64,000 nucleotides of DNA from Pseudomonas sp. PDM05 (GCF_014851685.1 NZ_JACVAC010000004.1:1-64000), one strand, 5' to 3'. Positions 8,799 to 20,404 are shown, counted from the first letter of the stretch. Made by a program: numbers and translations. The notes: generated by a model from the sequence alone, not told the origin.

Positions 8799-10304
8799 GT
8801 GAACCGGCCCACGCCAGTAAAAACCGACAACTTCTTCCTGCTGATCTTCCGGGCACTGCGCCATCGCCGTGTACCGATCGCATTACGCATCGCCAGCCAT
8901 AACGTGATCCTGGTCGCCCTGGCCCTGGTGATCTACGCCTGCGTGATGGGTTTGCAGTTCAAGCAGGCCATGCACGAGCAAGCCGACGCCCTGGGCGAGA
9001 GCCTGACCACGCAAACCGCCACCTCGGCGACTGAGCTTTTGGTGTCCAACGACATCCTCAGCCTCAACGTGCTGCTCAACAACCTGACCAAGAACCCGCT
9101 GGTGGCCCACGCCGCCATCTACAGCGTGGACAACCGGATCATGGCCGAAGCCGGGCAGCGCCCGAAAAACGGCCTGCTGGGTGAGGCCGAAGGCTTGTAC
9201 CAGAGCAACATCACGTTCCAGGACGTGAAGGCCGGCCAATTGCGCATCAGCCTGGACATGCAGCAATTCCAGCAGCCAATGACCATCAGCCTGCAAAGCA
9301 TGGGCATCCTCAGCGCGATCCTGCTGGCCCTGGCGTTGGCCCTGAGCCTGCGCCTGGGTCGGCATATCTCCACGCCTCTGATGCAACTGCGCATCTGGCT
9401 GCGGGACATCGACGAACACACCCCGGCCACCGACCGCCAGGATGAAATCGGTGACCTTGCCCGCCAACTGCATGCCAGCTTCGCCCCGGAGCCGGTCGTG
9501 CGCGAACCTGAGCCCGAGCCGGAATACGACGACGAGCCCGAGTTCGACGTGGGCGAGCCAGGCTTTGCCGAAAGCGCACCGGTCGCCGGCCTCAAGCCTG
9601 CCACCCGCAAGGCGATCCGGGCCGAAGAAGACGAACTGGACGACGAAGACCCGTTCGCCGACCTGCGCGACACGGCGTCCGACAGCCCGGCCATCGCGCC
9701 GAAGCCTGCCCCGGTCAAAAACGCCGAACCCCAGCACAGTGCGGTGCTGGCTGTGCAACTGGGCTCCCAGGATCAACTGCGCCGCCTGCCCCGCACCCGC
9801 CTGACGGAACTGCTGGAACGCTACCGCGACTGCCTCGACCAGGCCGCGTCGCTGTACCAGAGCGAACTGCACACCCTGAACGACGGCAGCACGCTGATGC
9901 TGTTCCACAGCGAAGACAGCGGCGAAGACTACCTGACCAACGCCATCTGCTGCGGCGAGTTGCTGCGTGCCCTGGGCCATGCCTTGCAGATCGAAGTGGC
10001 GGACAGCGGCATCACCTTGCAACTGCAACTGGGCCTGACGGTGGGTGATGATCTGTTCGGCATGAGCCAGATCGACCTGCTGCTCACCGAAATCGCCCAG
10101 GATGCCCTGGCCTTGTCGCAGCACAGCCGCAACCTGCTGCTGGTGGAGCGCAAGATCAGCGAAGACACGCTGATCCGCCAGCGCGCACGTATCCGCCCGA
10201 TTGCCAGCCCTGAAGGCGCGAGCTGTGTAGAGCGGTTGATGGAGCCGTACCCGTCGATGCTGGAGCGCCAGTTGGCCCGGATGCACGAGACCCGCAAGCC
10301 CTAA
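8799..10304 (+). CDS. AhpA/YtjB (SMP) family membrane protein with extra C-terminal domain
   Basis: Product of 501 residues from GTG 8799, where similarity to the serB-adjacent family seems to begin. Two membrane helices (about 31-52 and 167-186) enclose a periplasmic domain, as in the SMP domain of E. coli YtjB, also next to serB. A HAMP-like stretch follows (about 187-235, RLGRHISTPLMQLRIWLRDI), then an acidic linker (EPEPEPEYDDEPEFDV). The C-terminal about 170 residues (313-480) are absent from YtjB and look like a class III nucleotide-cyclase fold without catalytic residues: LNDGSTLMLFHSED, LQLGLTVGDDL and ALALSQHSRNLLLVE in the right order. That reading is by eye. Function unknown. Confidence 0.75.
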   Translation: MNRPTPVKTDNFFLLIFRALRHRRVPIALRIASHNVILVALALVIYACVMGLQFKQAMHEQADALGESLTTQTATSATELLVSNDILSLNVLLNNLTKNPLVAHAAIYSVDNRIMAEAGQRPKNGLLGEAEGLYQSNITFQDVKAGQLRISLDMQQFQQPMTISLQSMGILSAILLALALALSLRLGRHISTPLMQLRIWLRDIDEHTPATDRQDEIGDLARQLHASFAPEPVVREPEPEPEYDDEPEFDVGEPGFAESAPVAGLKPATRKAIRAEEDELDDEDPFADLRDTASDSPAIAPKPAPVKNAEPQHSAVLAVQLGSQDQLRRLPRTRLTELLERYRDCLDQAASLYQSELHTLNDGSTLMLFHSEDSGEDYLTNAICCGELLRALGHALQIEVADSGITLQLQLGLTVGDDLFGMSQIDLLLTEIAQDALALSQHSRNLLLVERKISEDTLIRQRARIRPIASPEGASCVERLMEPYPSMLERQLARMHETRKP

Positions 10305-10323
10305 GCAACACTGCAACATCCAC

Positions 10324-10427
10324 TGTGGAGTGGGCTTGTGTGGGAGCGGGCTTGCTCGCGAATACGGAGTGTCAGTCGATACATCAATGACTGAATCACC
10401 GCATTCGCGAGCAAGCCCGCTCCCACA
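10324..10427. repeat. REP doublet (REPIN) with duplicated head
   Basis: It has the same build as 7321-7429: a partial degenerate head (TGTGGAGTGGGCTTG), then a complete left arm, a loop and a right arm ending GCTCCCACA. It lies just after the rightward ahpA-like gene and before the terminator. Confidence 0.88.
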
Positions 10428-10462
10428 ATTGATCTTCAGTGCTCCCCACATCGCGCACAAAC

Positions 10463-10495
10463 AAAAAGGCCCGCTGAGTCAGCGGGCCTTTTTTT
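10463..10495. terminator. Bidirectional intrinsic terminator
   Basis: An A-run, then a GGCCCGCTGA-TCAGCGGGCC stem, then seven Ts. It lies between convergent genes and can end both the rightward ahpA-like transcript and the leftward lipoprotein transcript. Confidence 0.9.
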
Positions 10496-10511
10496 GTGTC
10501 GGTGATTCAGC

Positions 10512-11225
10512 TCAGAACCTGAACACTTCCATATCCGTACGGATCGGCGTTGCCATCGGCATCTTTGGCTTCTGCGGTTCTGCCGGCTTGGCCGCCTGCA
10601 CCGGTGCCTGTTTGCGCGGCGCCTCGGCAATCGGCGGTTGGTTGGCCAATGGCTTGAGGGCCACCGACAACTGCTCGGCCAAATGCTGCAACAACACGCC
10701 CTGGGCCTGGACCTGGGACGCAGTGGTGCCGGCATGTTCTTCCTGCAAGTGCACGATGCGGCTGTCACGCACTTGGCCACGACGGTCGATCAAGCGCCAC
10801 TGCGCATCGAGGATCGCTGGCTGCGACTTGCCGGAGTCAAGGCGCGTGATGGTCAACAACACCTGTACATCCGGGCTGAAGCCCGTCGGTGCCGGCGACA
10901 GCACCACGCGCTGGCTGTCCAGGTGACCCGCCACCTGGCGCAGCATCAGCTGGTTGATGTCGGACGACAAACTGCCCGCCCAACGACCATCGATGGAACC
11001 TTGCAGGCTGCCGTCGTTCTGACGTTGCAGCAGGGTTTCGCGTTGCAGGTAGTCAGCCACGACCACAGGGCCGAGCAAAACGGCCATACCGGCAGCCTGG
11101 GCGGGCTGCGCCGGACTTCCGCTGTCCAGCTGGTACAGCGACACCGGCTGGTGTGTGCTGCAACCCGCCAGCCCCAAAAGGCCAGCGAGCATCAAAAATA
11201 AAGGCACGCGTGGAGCGGTCATCAT
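10512..11225 (-). CDS. PqiC-like ABC-transport auxiliary lipoprotein
   Basis: Product of 237 residues; ATGATG leaves the start uncertain by one codon. The N-terminus is a lipoprotein signal with lipobox LAGC at about residue 22. The mature part fits the ABC-type transport auxiliary family (formerly DUF330): SLYQLDSG, VLLGPVVVADYLQRETLLQR, and a regular beta pattern ending VALKPLANQPP. PqiC-type lipoproteins are outer-membrane partners of MCE transporters, but no MCE gene lies beside it here. The C-terminus is Pro/Lys/Ala-rich. It is 172 bp downstream of parC. Confidence 0.7.
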   Translation of the reverse strand: MMTAPRVPLFLMLAGLLGLAGCSTHQPVSLYQLDSGSPAQPAQAAGMAVLLGPVVVADYLQRETLLQRQNDGSLQGSIDGRWAGSLSSDINQLMLRQVAGHLDSQRVVLSPAPTGFSPDVQVLLTITRLDSGKSQPAILDAQWRLIDRRGQVRDSRIVHLQEEHAGTTASQVQAQGVLLQHLAEQLSVALKPLANQPPIAEAPRKQAPVQAAKPAEPQKPKMPMATPIRTDMEVFRF

Positions 11226-11354
11226 CCCATCCAGGTGGCTGCCACAAGGCTAACCACAACTAATACTAAAAATACCCTAAACACGCGCGGCCACGCCGGC
11301 GCTGGAAAGGCCATATCATCCGTGAATATGCGCTATGACTCCAGCGCCAAAGCG

Positions 11355-11382
11355 TCGATCTACGCGTTAAATCGTAGATCGA
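11355..11382. repeat. Perfect 10-bp inverted repeat downstream of parC
   Basis: TCGATCTACG (11355-11364) and CGTAGATCGA (11373-11382) flank an 8-nt AT-rich loop. It sits between the parC stop and the next leftward gene. No T-run follows in the direction of transcription, so it may be an RNA stem, a weak terminator or an operator for the lipoprotein gene. Confidence 0.6.
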
Positions 11383-11397
11383 GGGCTCTAATGCGCG

Positions 11398-13662
11398 TTA
11401 AACCGGCGCTTCCACCAGCAAAGCATCCACCCGCTGGAAGCCCCGTGGCAGTTTGTTACCGCGCCGGCCGCGCTCGCCTTTGTAATGCTCAAGGTCGTCA
11501 GGGCGCAGCGACAGCGTGCGCTTGCCGGCTTGCAGCACCAGCGTCGCGCCCTCCGGAATCACCGCGATGTCGGTCACATACTCTTCGCGACTGGCCACTC
11601 GCTCGCCAGGAATCCCGATGATCTTGTTGCCCTTGCCTTTGCCCAGCTGCGGCAGGTCGCTGATCTTGAACACCAGCAGGCGGCCTTCGGTGGTCACCGA
11701 CGCCAGCCAGTTGCTCTCACGATCGTCCACCGGTCGCGGCAGGATCACCTTGGCGTTGTTCGGCAGGCTCAACAGCGCCTTGCCCGCCTTGTTCTTGGCC
11801 TGCAGGTCTTCACCCTTGACCACGAAACCGTAACCCGCGTCGGACGCGATCACGTACAGCGCATCATCCTCCGGCAGCAGCACACACTCGAAATTCGCCC
11901 CTGGCGGCGGCGTCAGACGCCCGGTCAGCGGCTCGCCCTGGCCCCGTGCAGACGGCAGGGTATGGGCCGGCACCGAATAACTGCGCCCGGTCGAGTCGAT
12001 AAACACCGCAAACTGGTTGGAACGCCCAGCCGCAGCGGTCTTGAAGCCGTCGCCAGCCTTGTACGACAGACCAGTGGCGTCAATATCATGCCCCTTGGCC
12101 GATCGAACCCAACCCTTTTCCGACAGAACGACGGTAATTTTCTCGTTTGGCAGCAGCTCGGTCTCTGTCAGCGCCTTGGCTTCAGCGCGCTGCACGATGG
12201 GCGAGCGGCGGTCGTCGCCATAGGTTTCGGCGTCTTTGATCAGCTCGGTGCGCACCAGCTTCTTCAGCTTGGCTTCACTGCCCAGAAGGGCTTGCAGCTT
12301 GGCTTGTTCCTTGAGCAGCGCGTCTTGTTCGTCGCGCAGCTTCATTTCTTCCAGGCGTGCCAACTGGCGCAAGCGAGTATCGAGGATGTAATCGGCCTGG
12401 ATCTCGCTCAGCTGGAACTCGGCGATCAGCTCAGCCTTGGGATGTTCGGCAGTACGGATGATGTGGATCACCCGGTCCAGATTGAGATAGGCAATCAGCA
12501 AGCCATCCAACAGGTGCAGGCGGCGCTCGACCTTGTCGAGGCGGAATTGCAGGCGGCGACGCACGGTCTGCACGCGGAACTCCAGCCACTCCACCAGCAG
12601 GTTGCGCAGGTTTTTCAGCTGCGGCTTGCCGTCCAGGCCGATGATGTTGACGTTGACCCGGTAGCTCGACTCCAGGTCGGTGCTGGCAAACAGATGCTGC
12701 ATCAGCACTTCATGGTCGACCCGGCTGTTGGTCGGAATGATCACGATACGGCATGGGTTTTCGTGATCGGACTCGTCACGCAGGTCGGCAACCTGCGGCA
12801 GCTTCGACGGTTTGGCCTGCATCAGCGCCGCGATCTGCTCCAGCACCTTGGCGCCGGACACCTGGTGCGGCAGCGCGGTGACAATGATGTCGCCATCTTC
12901 GACGTGGTACACGGCGCGCATGCGCACCGAGCCCTTGCCGGTTTCGTACATCTTCAGCAGGTCGGCGCGCGGCGTGATGATTTCCGCTTCGGTCGGGTAG
13001 TCCGGGCCCTGGATATGCTCGCAGAGCTGCTCGACCGTGGCCTTTGGCTCATCGAGCAGGCGCACGCAGGCCGTGGCGACTTCGCGCAGGTTGTGCGGCG
13101 GCACGTCGGTGGCCATGCCCACGGCGATGCCGGTGGTGCCATTGAGGAGGATATTCGGCAAACGTGCCGGCAATACCAGGGGTTCGTCGAGGGTACCGTC
13201 AAAGTTCGGGCCCCAGTCGGCGGTGCCCTGCCCCAGTTCGCTGAGCAATACTTCCGAGTAACGCGACAAACGCGCCTCGGTGTATCGCATGGCGGCGAAC
13301 GACTTCGGATCATCCGGCGCACCCCAGTTGCCCTGGCCGTCCACCAGCGTGTAGCGGTAGCTGAACGGCTGCGCCATCAGCACCATGGCTTCATAGCAGG
13401 CCGAATCGCCGTGGGGGTGGAACTTACCGAGCACGTCACCGACGGTACGCGCCGACTTCTTGTGTTTGGAGTCAGCGTCCAGGCCCAACTCACTCATGGC
13501 GTAAATGATGCGCCGCTGTACGGGCTTCAGGCCGTCGCCGATATGCGGCAAGGCACGGTCCATGATCACGTACATGGAGTAGTTGAGGTAGGCATTTTCG
13601 GTGAAGTCAGCCAGCGAACGGCGTTCTACGCCATCTAAGCTGTCTGCGAGGATGTCACTCAT
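11398..13662 (-). CDS. parC: DNA topoisomerase IV subunit A
   Basis: Product of 754 residues. It is the breakage-rejoining subunit that decatenates daughter chromosomes with ParE. The N-terminal winged-helix region carries the active-site tyrosine in [11 protein letters not shown] (Tyr127). The quinolone-resistance region [12 protein letters not shown] has Ser87 and Glu91, the quinolone-sensitive residues by comparison with P. aeruginosa. A coiled-coil region (about 430-480) and C-terminal beta-pinwheel blades follow. Length is normal. parE lies upstream on the same strand with one gene between. Confidence 0.97.
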   Translation of the reverse strand: MSDILADSLDGVERRSLADFTENAYLNYSMYVIMDRALPHIGDGLKPVQRRIIYAMSELGLDADSKHKKSARTVGDVLGKFHPHGDSACYEAMVLMAQPFSYRYTLVDGQGNWGAPDDPKSFAAMRYTEARLSRYSEVLLSELGQGTADWGPNFDGTLDEPLVLPARLPNILLNGTTGIAVGMATDVPPHNLREVATACVRLLDEPKATVEQLCEHIQGPDYPTEAEIITPRADLLKMYETGKGSVRMRAVYHVEDGDIIVTALPHQVSGAKVLEQIAALMQAKPSKLPQVADLRDESDHENPCRIVIIPTNSRVDHEVLMQHLFASTDLESSYRVNVNIIGLDGKPQLKNLRNLLVEWLEFRVQTVRRRLQFRLDKVERRLHLLDGLLIAYLNLDRVIHIIRTAEHPKAELIAEFQLSEIQADYILDTRLRQLARLEEMKLRDEQDALLKEQAKLQALLGSEAKLKKLVRTELIKDAETYGDDRRSPIVQRAEAKALTETELLPNEKITVVLSEKGWVRSAKGHDIDATGLSYKAGDGFKTAAAGRSNQFAVFIDSTGRSYSVPAHTLPSARGQGEPLTGRLTPPPGANFECVLLPEDDALYVIASDAGYGFVVKGEDLQAKNKAGKALLSLPNNAKVILPRPVDDRESNWLASVTTEGRLLVFKISDLPQLGKGKGNKIIGIPGERVASREEYVTDIAVIPEGATLVLQAGKRTLSLRPDDLEHYKGERGRRGNKLPRGFQRVDALLVEAPV

Positions 13663-13732
13663 GCGGGCCTCATCATTGGGTAAGGCACAGCGGAAATGCC
13701 GCGGCGCCGGGTCAATTCAAAATAATCAAAAT

Positions 13733-14727
13733 TCATGGCTGAGCACTCCAGCCACCGGCCGGGGCGGCGAAACGATAAACCACCGGGCGTTTTTCACCAT
13801 CGGCACGCGGGCCGAAGTTGTTGTCGATGCCCAACCAGGCACCGTCGGCATCCACCACCAGAGCTTCGGCCAGGCCATAGGCCTGAGGGTAGCGCCGCGC
13901 TGGGGTCAGGGTCTCGTCGGCAAACGACCAGCACAGCTCGACTTTGGCCGTGACCGCATCGCGCCGGCAGATCTGGAACGCATTGCGCTCAAGGGTAAAC
14001 AGCTTGCCATTGAACAGCGCCAGGTCGGAAAAGTCCTTGGACACCGCCTTGGCATTGGAGAACTGGGCGGGCTGCACTTCCTGGCCGGCCTCGCTCAGCA
14101 ACACACACGGGCCGTCGCAATCCCACAGGCTTTGCGGACGCTTGATCGAGATTAGGCCGCGCCGCTCGCGCTCGGCCGCGAGCCAAATCTGATTGCCTTC
14201 AGGATTTATCGCCAAGCCTTCAAACAACGCATTGAAGTGCAGCAATAGGCCACTGGCCCGCGCCTCGCGCACCATGCCCGGGGCGATCCGCAACCACTCG
14301 GGCGCCCCACTGGCCGGCACTTGCAGCACCGCAGCATGGGCTTCGCTGACAATGTAGCGGTTGCCCGCGGCGTCGCAGCTGATGCCTTCAAAATCCAGGT
14401 CGCCACCGCGAATGAACGACGCGGCCTTGGTGCGCGAACGCAGCCCCCAAGGCAAACCGGACTCCGGCACCGGCGGCACGTCGATCTTCACCGTTTCGGC
14501 CTTCCAGGTCGGCGCGCTGATGTCCAGGCGATAGATCTGGTCGTCGTCGCGATCAGAAACGGTCCACAGCTCCTTGCCACATAACGCCAGGCCCGACAGG
14601 TTGCCGCCGCGCATGCCGTCTACCGGGTGTTCGGATACCAACTTGAGTTCAGCCACGGGCGCAGCAGCCACCGAGGCAGCCGCCAACCCGCTCAACACCA
14701 GGATCGCCAGGGCGAAACCTGTGCGCA

Positions 14728-14728
<1 letters not shown>
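13733..14728 (-). CDS. Secreted esterase-like-activity-of-phytase family protein
   Basis: Product of 331 residues with a clear signal peptide (MRTGFALAILVLSGLAAASVAAA). The mature chain looks like a beta-propeller of the 'esterase-like activity of phytase' family: GGNLSGLALCGKELWTVSDRDDDQIYRLD, DLDFEGISCDAAGNRYIVSE, EGLAINPEGNQIWLAAERERRG and YGLAEALVVDADGAWLGIDNNFG fit its repeated blade motifs. The substrate is unknown. Its ATG shares one base with the parE stop (TGATG), so translation is probably coupled, an odd partnership kept in this genus as far as I recall. Confidence 0.75.
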
Positions 14729-16659
<1,931 letters not shown>

Positions 16660-16680
16660 TTAAAAAATGACCTGCGATTT

Positions 16681-17289
16681 TTACAATGACGAAAAATCGA
16701 AGGATTGATACTGATCTGCGCCAATCCCGGCAAAGCTCAACAACGCCGGCAATTGCCTGGCGAACCCCTGGTAACCATGGTCGCCACCGGCCTGGATGCG
16801 CAAGGCGCAGGCACGGTAATACTGTTGGGCGAGGCGGTAGTCCAGCGTTTCATCGCCGGTCTGCAACCACACCTGGTAACGCGCGGCGTCCTGGGGCGCC
16901 GCCACTTCCAGTTCGGCCAGGGCCGCGACGTGGTCGTGGGTCAATTCCCAGGTTTCATCGGTGTAGAGGTTCTTCTGGGTGCCCAGGTAACCGTCGAACA
17001 TCCGATGGGGGCTGACCGCCGGGTTGACCAGCAGCGCCTTGAGGCCATGGCGTTCGGCAAGATGGGTTGCATAGTAGCCGCCGAGTGAGCTGCCGACCAG
17101 CAGTGGCCGCCCCAGTTCAGCGATCGCCGCTTCCAGTTGGGGAATTGCCTGACGCGGGTGGTGATGCAGGGCCGGCACACGCAACTGGTCGGCCAGGCCG
17201 AGGGCGTCCATCACGGTGATCAGCTGGCTGGCCTTGTTGGACGCCGGCGCGCTGTTGAAACCGTGGATATACAGGATCGAAGCGGACAT
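16681..17289 (-). CDS. yqiA: YqiA-type alpha/beta-hydrolase (esterase)
   Basis: Product of 202 residues, starting at the ATG behind GGAGAG. It is an alpha/beta hydrolase of the YqiA/UPF0227 family: YIHGFNSAP forms the oxyanion region, VGSSLGGYYATHLAE holds the nucleophile elbow with the catalytic Ser, and GGDHGYQGFARQLP supplies the catalytic His. E. coli YqiA is an esterase acting on short-chain acyl esters; the natural substrate is unknown. It is part of the nudF-yqiB-cpdA-yqiA-parE gene order. Confidence 0.9.
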   Translation of the reverse strand: MSASILYIHGFNSAPASNKASQLITVMDALGLADQLRVPALHHHPRQAIPQLEAAIAELGRPLLVGSSLGGYYATHLAERHGLKALLVNPAVSPHRMFDGYLGTQKNLYTDETWELTHDHVAALAELEVAAPQDAARYQVWLQTGDETLDYRLAQQYYRACALRIQAGGDHGYQGFARQLPALLSFAGIGADQYQSFDFSSL

Positions 17290-17383
17290 GCCGGGCTCTC
17301 CGTGACGTGGGCCAAAGAGGCGCAGTTTACAGGGATAGCGGCCCTGTGTGATGACCTCAATCCACAGGACACCGAAGAACCAA

Positions 17384-17472
17384 TGTGGGAGCGGGCTTGC
17401 TCGCGAATGCGGTGGGTCAGTCACTGCATCTGTTACTGAGCCACCGCATTCGCGAGCAAGCCCGCTCCCACA
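17384..17472. repeat. REP doublet (REPIN)
   Basis: GTGGGAGCGGGCTTGCTCGCGAATGCGG and its inverted partner flank a loop of about 35 nt. It is placed between cpdA and yqiA, interrupting an otherwise tight leftward gene cluster. There is no duplicated head. Confidence 0.9.
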
Positions 17473-17495
17473 TTTATGATCAGTGTTTGCAGCGT

Positions 17496-18311
17496 TTAAT
17501 AGCCGTTGCTGCCGTAATCCACCGTAAATTCGAAGTCCTGGACCCGCTCCACGCCAGTTTCCAACCGCCCGTCGGCATGCAATCGCAACCAGCGATACCC
17601 CGGCGCCTGCTCGCTGACCTGGAAATCCTCGCTGCCCGGCGCGAACTGGATGCAGGTCGACGGCGAGGCCAACAACCGCACGCCGTTGCGCTCGCGGTCG
17701 ATTTCCTGGTGCACATGCCCCCAGAGCACTGCCTTGACCTGCGGGAAGCGATCCAGCACGGCAAACAGCGCGTCGGGATTGCGCAGGCCGATGGGCTCCA
17801 TCCAGGCACAGCCAATGGACACCGGGTGATGGTGGAAACACACCAAATGATGGCGATTCGGCGCTTCACTCAACGCCTGGACGAGCAGTTGCAGTTGCTG
17901 ATCCTGCAAGTAACCGGGCACCGAGCCCGGCACGGCGGAGTCCAGCAGGATGATGCGCCAGTGGCCGACATCGACCACCGGTTCCAACAGATCACTGTGC
18001 ACGGCAGCGTGGGCCATGATCTGGGGTTCGTCATGGTTGCCGGGAATCCAGCGTGCCGGCGCATCGATCTGCCGGGTCATGTCGCGAAATTGCTGGTACG
18101 ACGCCAGCGTGCCGTCCTGGGACAGATCGCCAGTGGCCAGCATCAGGTCGATCTGCGGTTGTTGCGTGCGCACCAACGCGATCACCTGTTGCAGGCTTTC
18201 ACGGGTGTTCATGCCCAGCAGCGTGCCGTCGGCCTCGGCAAACAGGTGGCTGTCGGACAGTTGCACCAGCAGCGCCGGCGCATCGGGGTTCACGGTGGAT
18301 ACGCTCGGCAA
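17496..18311 (-). CDS. cpdA: 3',5'-cyclic-AMP phosphodiesterase CpdA
   Basis: Product of 271 residues. It hydrolyses cAMP to AMP and so tunes Vfr/CRP signalling. All class III phosphodiesterase (calcineurin-fold) metal motifs are present: QLSDSHLF (D-x-H), ATGDLSQDG, PGNHDE, CFHHHP and WGHVHQE. The best start is TTG at 18309-18311, 4 nt after GGGAGAG, giving a mature start LPSVSTVNP. The longer open frame also begins with TTG at 18329 but has no better ribosome site. Upstream is the DUF1249 gene on the same strand. Confidence 0.93.
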   Translation of the reverse strand: MPSVSTVNPDAPALLVQLSDSHLFAEADGTLLGMNTRESLQQVIALVRTQQPQIDLMLATGDLSQDGTLASYQQFRDMTRQIDAPARWIPGNHDEPQIMAHAAVHSDLLEPVVDVGHWRIILLDSAVPGSVPGYLQDQQLQLLVQALSEAPNRHHLVCFHHHPVSIGCAWMEPIGLRNPDALFAVLDRFPQVKAVLWGHVHQEIDRERNGVRLLASPSTCIQFAPGSEDFQVSEQAPGYRWLRLHADGRLETGVERVQDFEFTVDYGSNGY

Positions 18312-18408
18312 GGCGCTCTCCCAAGGCAATCACAGGAATGGACAGTTGGCGTGATTATGCTGGGCAGGACACAAAGAGGAAACCAGGGGAAGCAGACGCA
18401 GTTCACAT

Positions 18409-18858
18409 CTACCGCACCGCTTCGAACTCATGGCCCAGGGCCAGGCAGTGACTCAACCATTCACCGAGGAACACATTGAGCTGTGCTTTCTCATCGGGCT
18501 GGTGCATGAACACGTTCGGGTAAGGGTAGATGCTGCGAAAGCGCCGCGCATGTTCGGCGCTGATCACTTCGGCCATGCGCGCGTCGTGGTACACCTGCAC
18601 TTCCAGTTGCGGCACCGGCAGCCACGGCAGGCTGTGCTCCTGGCGCACGCGCAGGGTAGTGGTGTACGGGCAATTGACGATGACTTCCAGGGTCAGCACG
18701 CCAAGCATCTGGTCGCCATGGGTCACGCCGATGCGCCTGGCCGCCGGGGCGTGGCGCATGTCGGGGAGCAGACGCATCAACCGCGCATAGTTGGCCTCGC
18801 AGGCTGCTTGCAGCCCGATCAGGTCGACGCGATAACGTTCCCGTGCCTTTACTGCCAT
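18409..18858 (-). CDS. DUF1249 (YqiB-type) protein
   Basis: Product of 149 residues. It matches the DUF1249 family by its conserved pattern: N-terminal RYRVDLIGLQAACEANYARLMRLLP, central EVIVNCPYTTTLRVRQE, and HDARMAEVISAEHARRFRSIYPYPN near the C-terminus. Biochemical role unknown. Its start overlaps the end of nudF by 10 bp, so the two are translationally coupled. cpdA follows 97 bp downstream. The same order holds in E. coli (nudF-yqiB-cpdA). Confidence 0.88.
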   Translation of the reverse strand: MAVKARERYRVDLIGLQAACEANYARLMRLLPDMRHAPAARRIGVTHGDQMLGVLTLEVIVNCPYTTTLRVRQEHSLPWLPVPQLEVQVYHDARMAEVISAEHARRFRSIYPYPNVFMHQPDEKAQLNVFLGEWLSHCLALGHEFEAVR

Positions 18859-19466
18859 AACCCCCTCACTTCCGCGCGATTAAGCGCAAGCCATTGCAGG
18901 GCGATGATGCTGGCTGCGTTGGAAATCCTGCCGTCGCGCACCGCTTGCAGGGCGTCTTCAAAAGCCCAGACGGTGACGCGGATGTCTTCTGCCTCTTCTT
19001 CCAATCCATGGACGCCACCGGCGCCCGAGCTGTCGCAACGGCCCAGGAACAAGTGGACAAATTCGGTACTGCCGCCAGGCGATGGGAAATATTTGGTGAT
19101 CGGCCACAGCGCGGAGAATGTCAGCCCAGCTTCCTCCTCGGCTTCGCGGTGTGCAACCTCCTCCGGCTCCTCATCCTTGTCGATCAGGCCGGCGACCATC
19201 TCGATCAGCCAGGGGTTGTCGGTACGGCCCAGGGCGCCGACGCGGAACTGTTCGATCAACACCACTTCGTCGCGCTGGGGGTCGTAGGGCAATACACACA
19301 CGGCGTCATGACGAACGAAAACTTCGCGGTTGATCACACGGCTCATGCCACCGTCGAATTTTTCATGGCGCAATTGCACCCGATCAAGCTTGTAGAAGCC
19401 CTGATAGGCATTGTCGCGCTGAACAATCTCGACCGCGCTCGGCGTCGATTTCGCTGTATCCGTCAT
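18849..19466 (-). CDS. nudF: ADP-ribose pyrophosphatase (Nudix)
   Basis: Product of 205 residues. It hydrolyses ADP-ribose to AMP and ribose-5-phosphate. The Nudix box runs GLIDKDEEPEEVAHREAEEE then AGL, fitting G-x5-E-x7-REUXEEXGU exactly. The preceding VVLIEQFRVGAL and the later YFPSPGGSTEFVHLFLG are characteristic of the ADPRase subgroup. It is the first gene of the leftward nudF-DUF1249-cpdA cluster, divergent from the 19658 lipoprotein gene with 191 bp between. Confidence 0.95.
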   Translation of the reverse strand: MTDTAKSTPSAVEIVQRDNAYQGFYKLDRVQLRHEKFDGGMSRVINREVFVRHDAVCVLPYDPQRDEVVLIEQFRVGALGRTDNPWLIEMVAGLIDKDEEPEEVAHREAEEEAGLTFSALWPITKYFPSPGGSTEFVHLFLGRCDSSGAGGVHGLEEEAEDIRVTVWAFEDALQAVRDGRISNAASIIALQWLALNRAEVRGLWQ

Positions 19467-19657
19467 ATCCTGCCTCGTTAAGCCTGTGCAATTCGCGCCA
19501 TCCTAACGCGCTCGCGCCCGTTGGTGCAGCCCCTTTCCAGTTGCCGGGATAGACGGCGAACGTCAAACTCACTCTATTCAGCTTAGTGGCGAACTGACGG
19601 CCATGCCGGTAGTCGAACCTGCACAATTTCGCTCTTATCGATAGACGAAGGACATCC

Positions 19658-20404
19658 ATGTCGCTTTTAAAAATCGCCTCCGTGGCCTGCATCGCACTGA
19701 CCCTCGGCGCCTGTCAAAGCCTGTTCCAACCCAGCTGGCGCACGCCGCTGGAAGCCACCCGCGACACCACTGAGCAAAGCCAGGCCGGTTGTGCCAGCGC
19801 CGATTGCCCACTGGTGAACATCGACACCGTGCACTTCGCCAAGGAGCCCAAGCTGGACGCCCTGATCGAACAGCGCCTGCTGGAAATGACCCGCACCAAC
19901 GCGAACGACCCGCTGCCGACCAGCCTTGAGACCTATCGCGAGCAATTCCTGCGCACCGCCGCGCCGCGCAACAGCATGTACTTGCAGGCCAAGGTACGTG
20001 AGCAGCATGACGGCTTGGTGATCATCGAGCTGTCCAGCTACCTGGACCAGGGCGTTACCCACGGCGAGCCGGGCCGCGGCTTCATCAACTATTCGCGCCA
20101 GCAACAAAAGGCCCTGACGTTGACCGACATGCTGCTGCCCGGCAAAGAGGACGCGTTCTGGAAAGCCGCCCAGGTGGCCCACAACAGCTGGCTGATCAGT
20201 ACCCGCCTGAGCCTGGAACCGGAGTTCGTGAAGACCTACCCCTTCCAGAAAACCCCGAACGTGGCACTGACCTACGGTGGGGTGATCCTCAAGTACCCCA
20301 CCTCCACCATCGCGCCTTACGCCCTGGGCCACGTCGAGTTGCAAATCCCCTACTCGCGCCTGGACGGTATCCTCAAGCCTGAATGGGTGCCTGCGCGCCG
20401 CTGA
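19658..20404 (+). CDS. DUF3298-type (RsiV-like) lipoprotein
   Basis: Product of 248 residues starting behind GAAGGA. It has a signal peptide with lipobox LGAC at about residue 19. The mature part has the layout of DUF3298 proteins: a first strand-helix region (VNIDTVHFAKEPKLDALIEQRLLEM), then LSSYLDQGVTHGEPGRGFINYSRQQQKALTLTDML, and a C-terminal ALGHVELQIPYS. Such domains bind peptidoglycan fragments or lysozyme in some families; no role is shown here. Its 3' end overlaps the 3' end of cytX by 32 bp on the opposite strand. Confidence 0.7.
   Translation: MSLLKIASVACIALTLGACQSLFQPSWRTPLEATRDTTEQSQAGCASADCPLVNIDTVHFAKEPKLDALIEQRLLEMTRTNANDPLPTSLETYREQFLRTAAPRNSMYLQAKVREQHDGLVIIELSSYLDQGVTHGEPGRGFINYSRQQQKALTLTDMLLPGKEDAFWKAAQVAHNSWLISTRLSLEPEFVKTYPFQKTPNVALTYGGVILKYPTSTIAPYALGHVELQIPYSRLDGILKPEWVPARR

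Noticed and set aside
11485..13638. 717-codon open frame antisense to parC, and similar long frames opposite parE, thiC and msbA
   Set aside because: These follow from strong third-position GC bias. Each lies wholly opposite a recognised essential gene.
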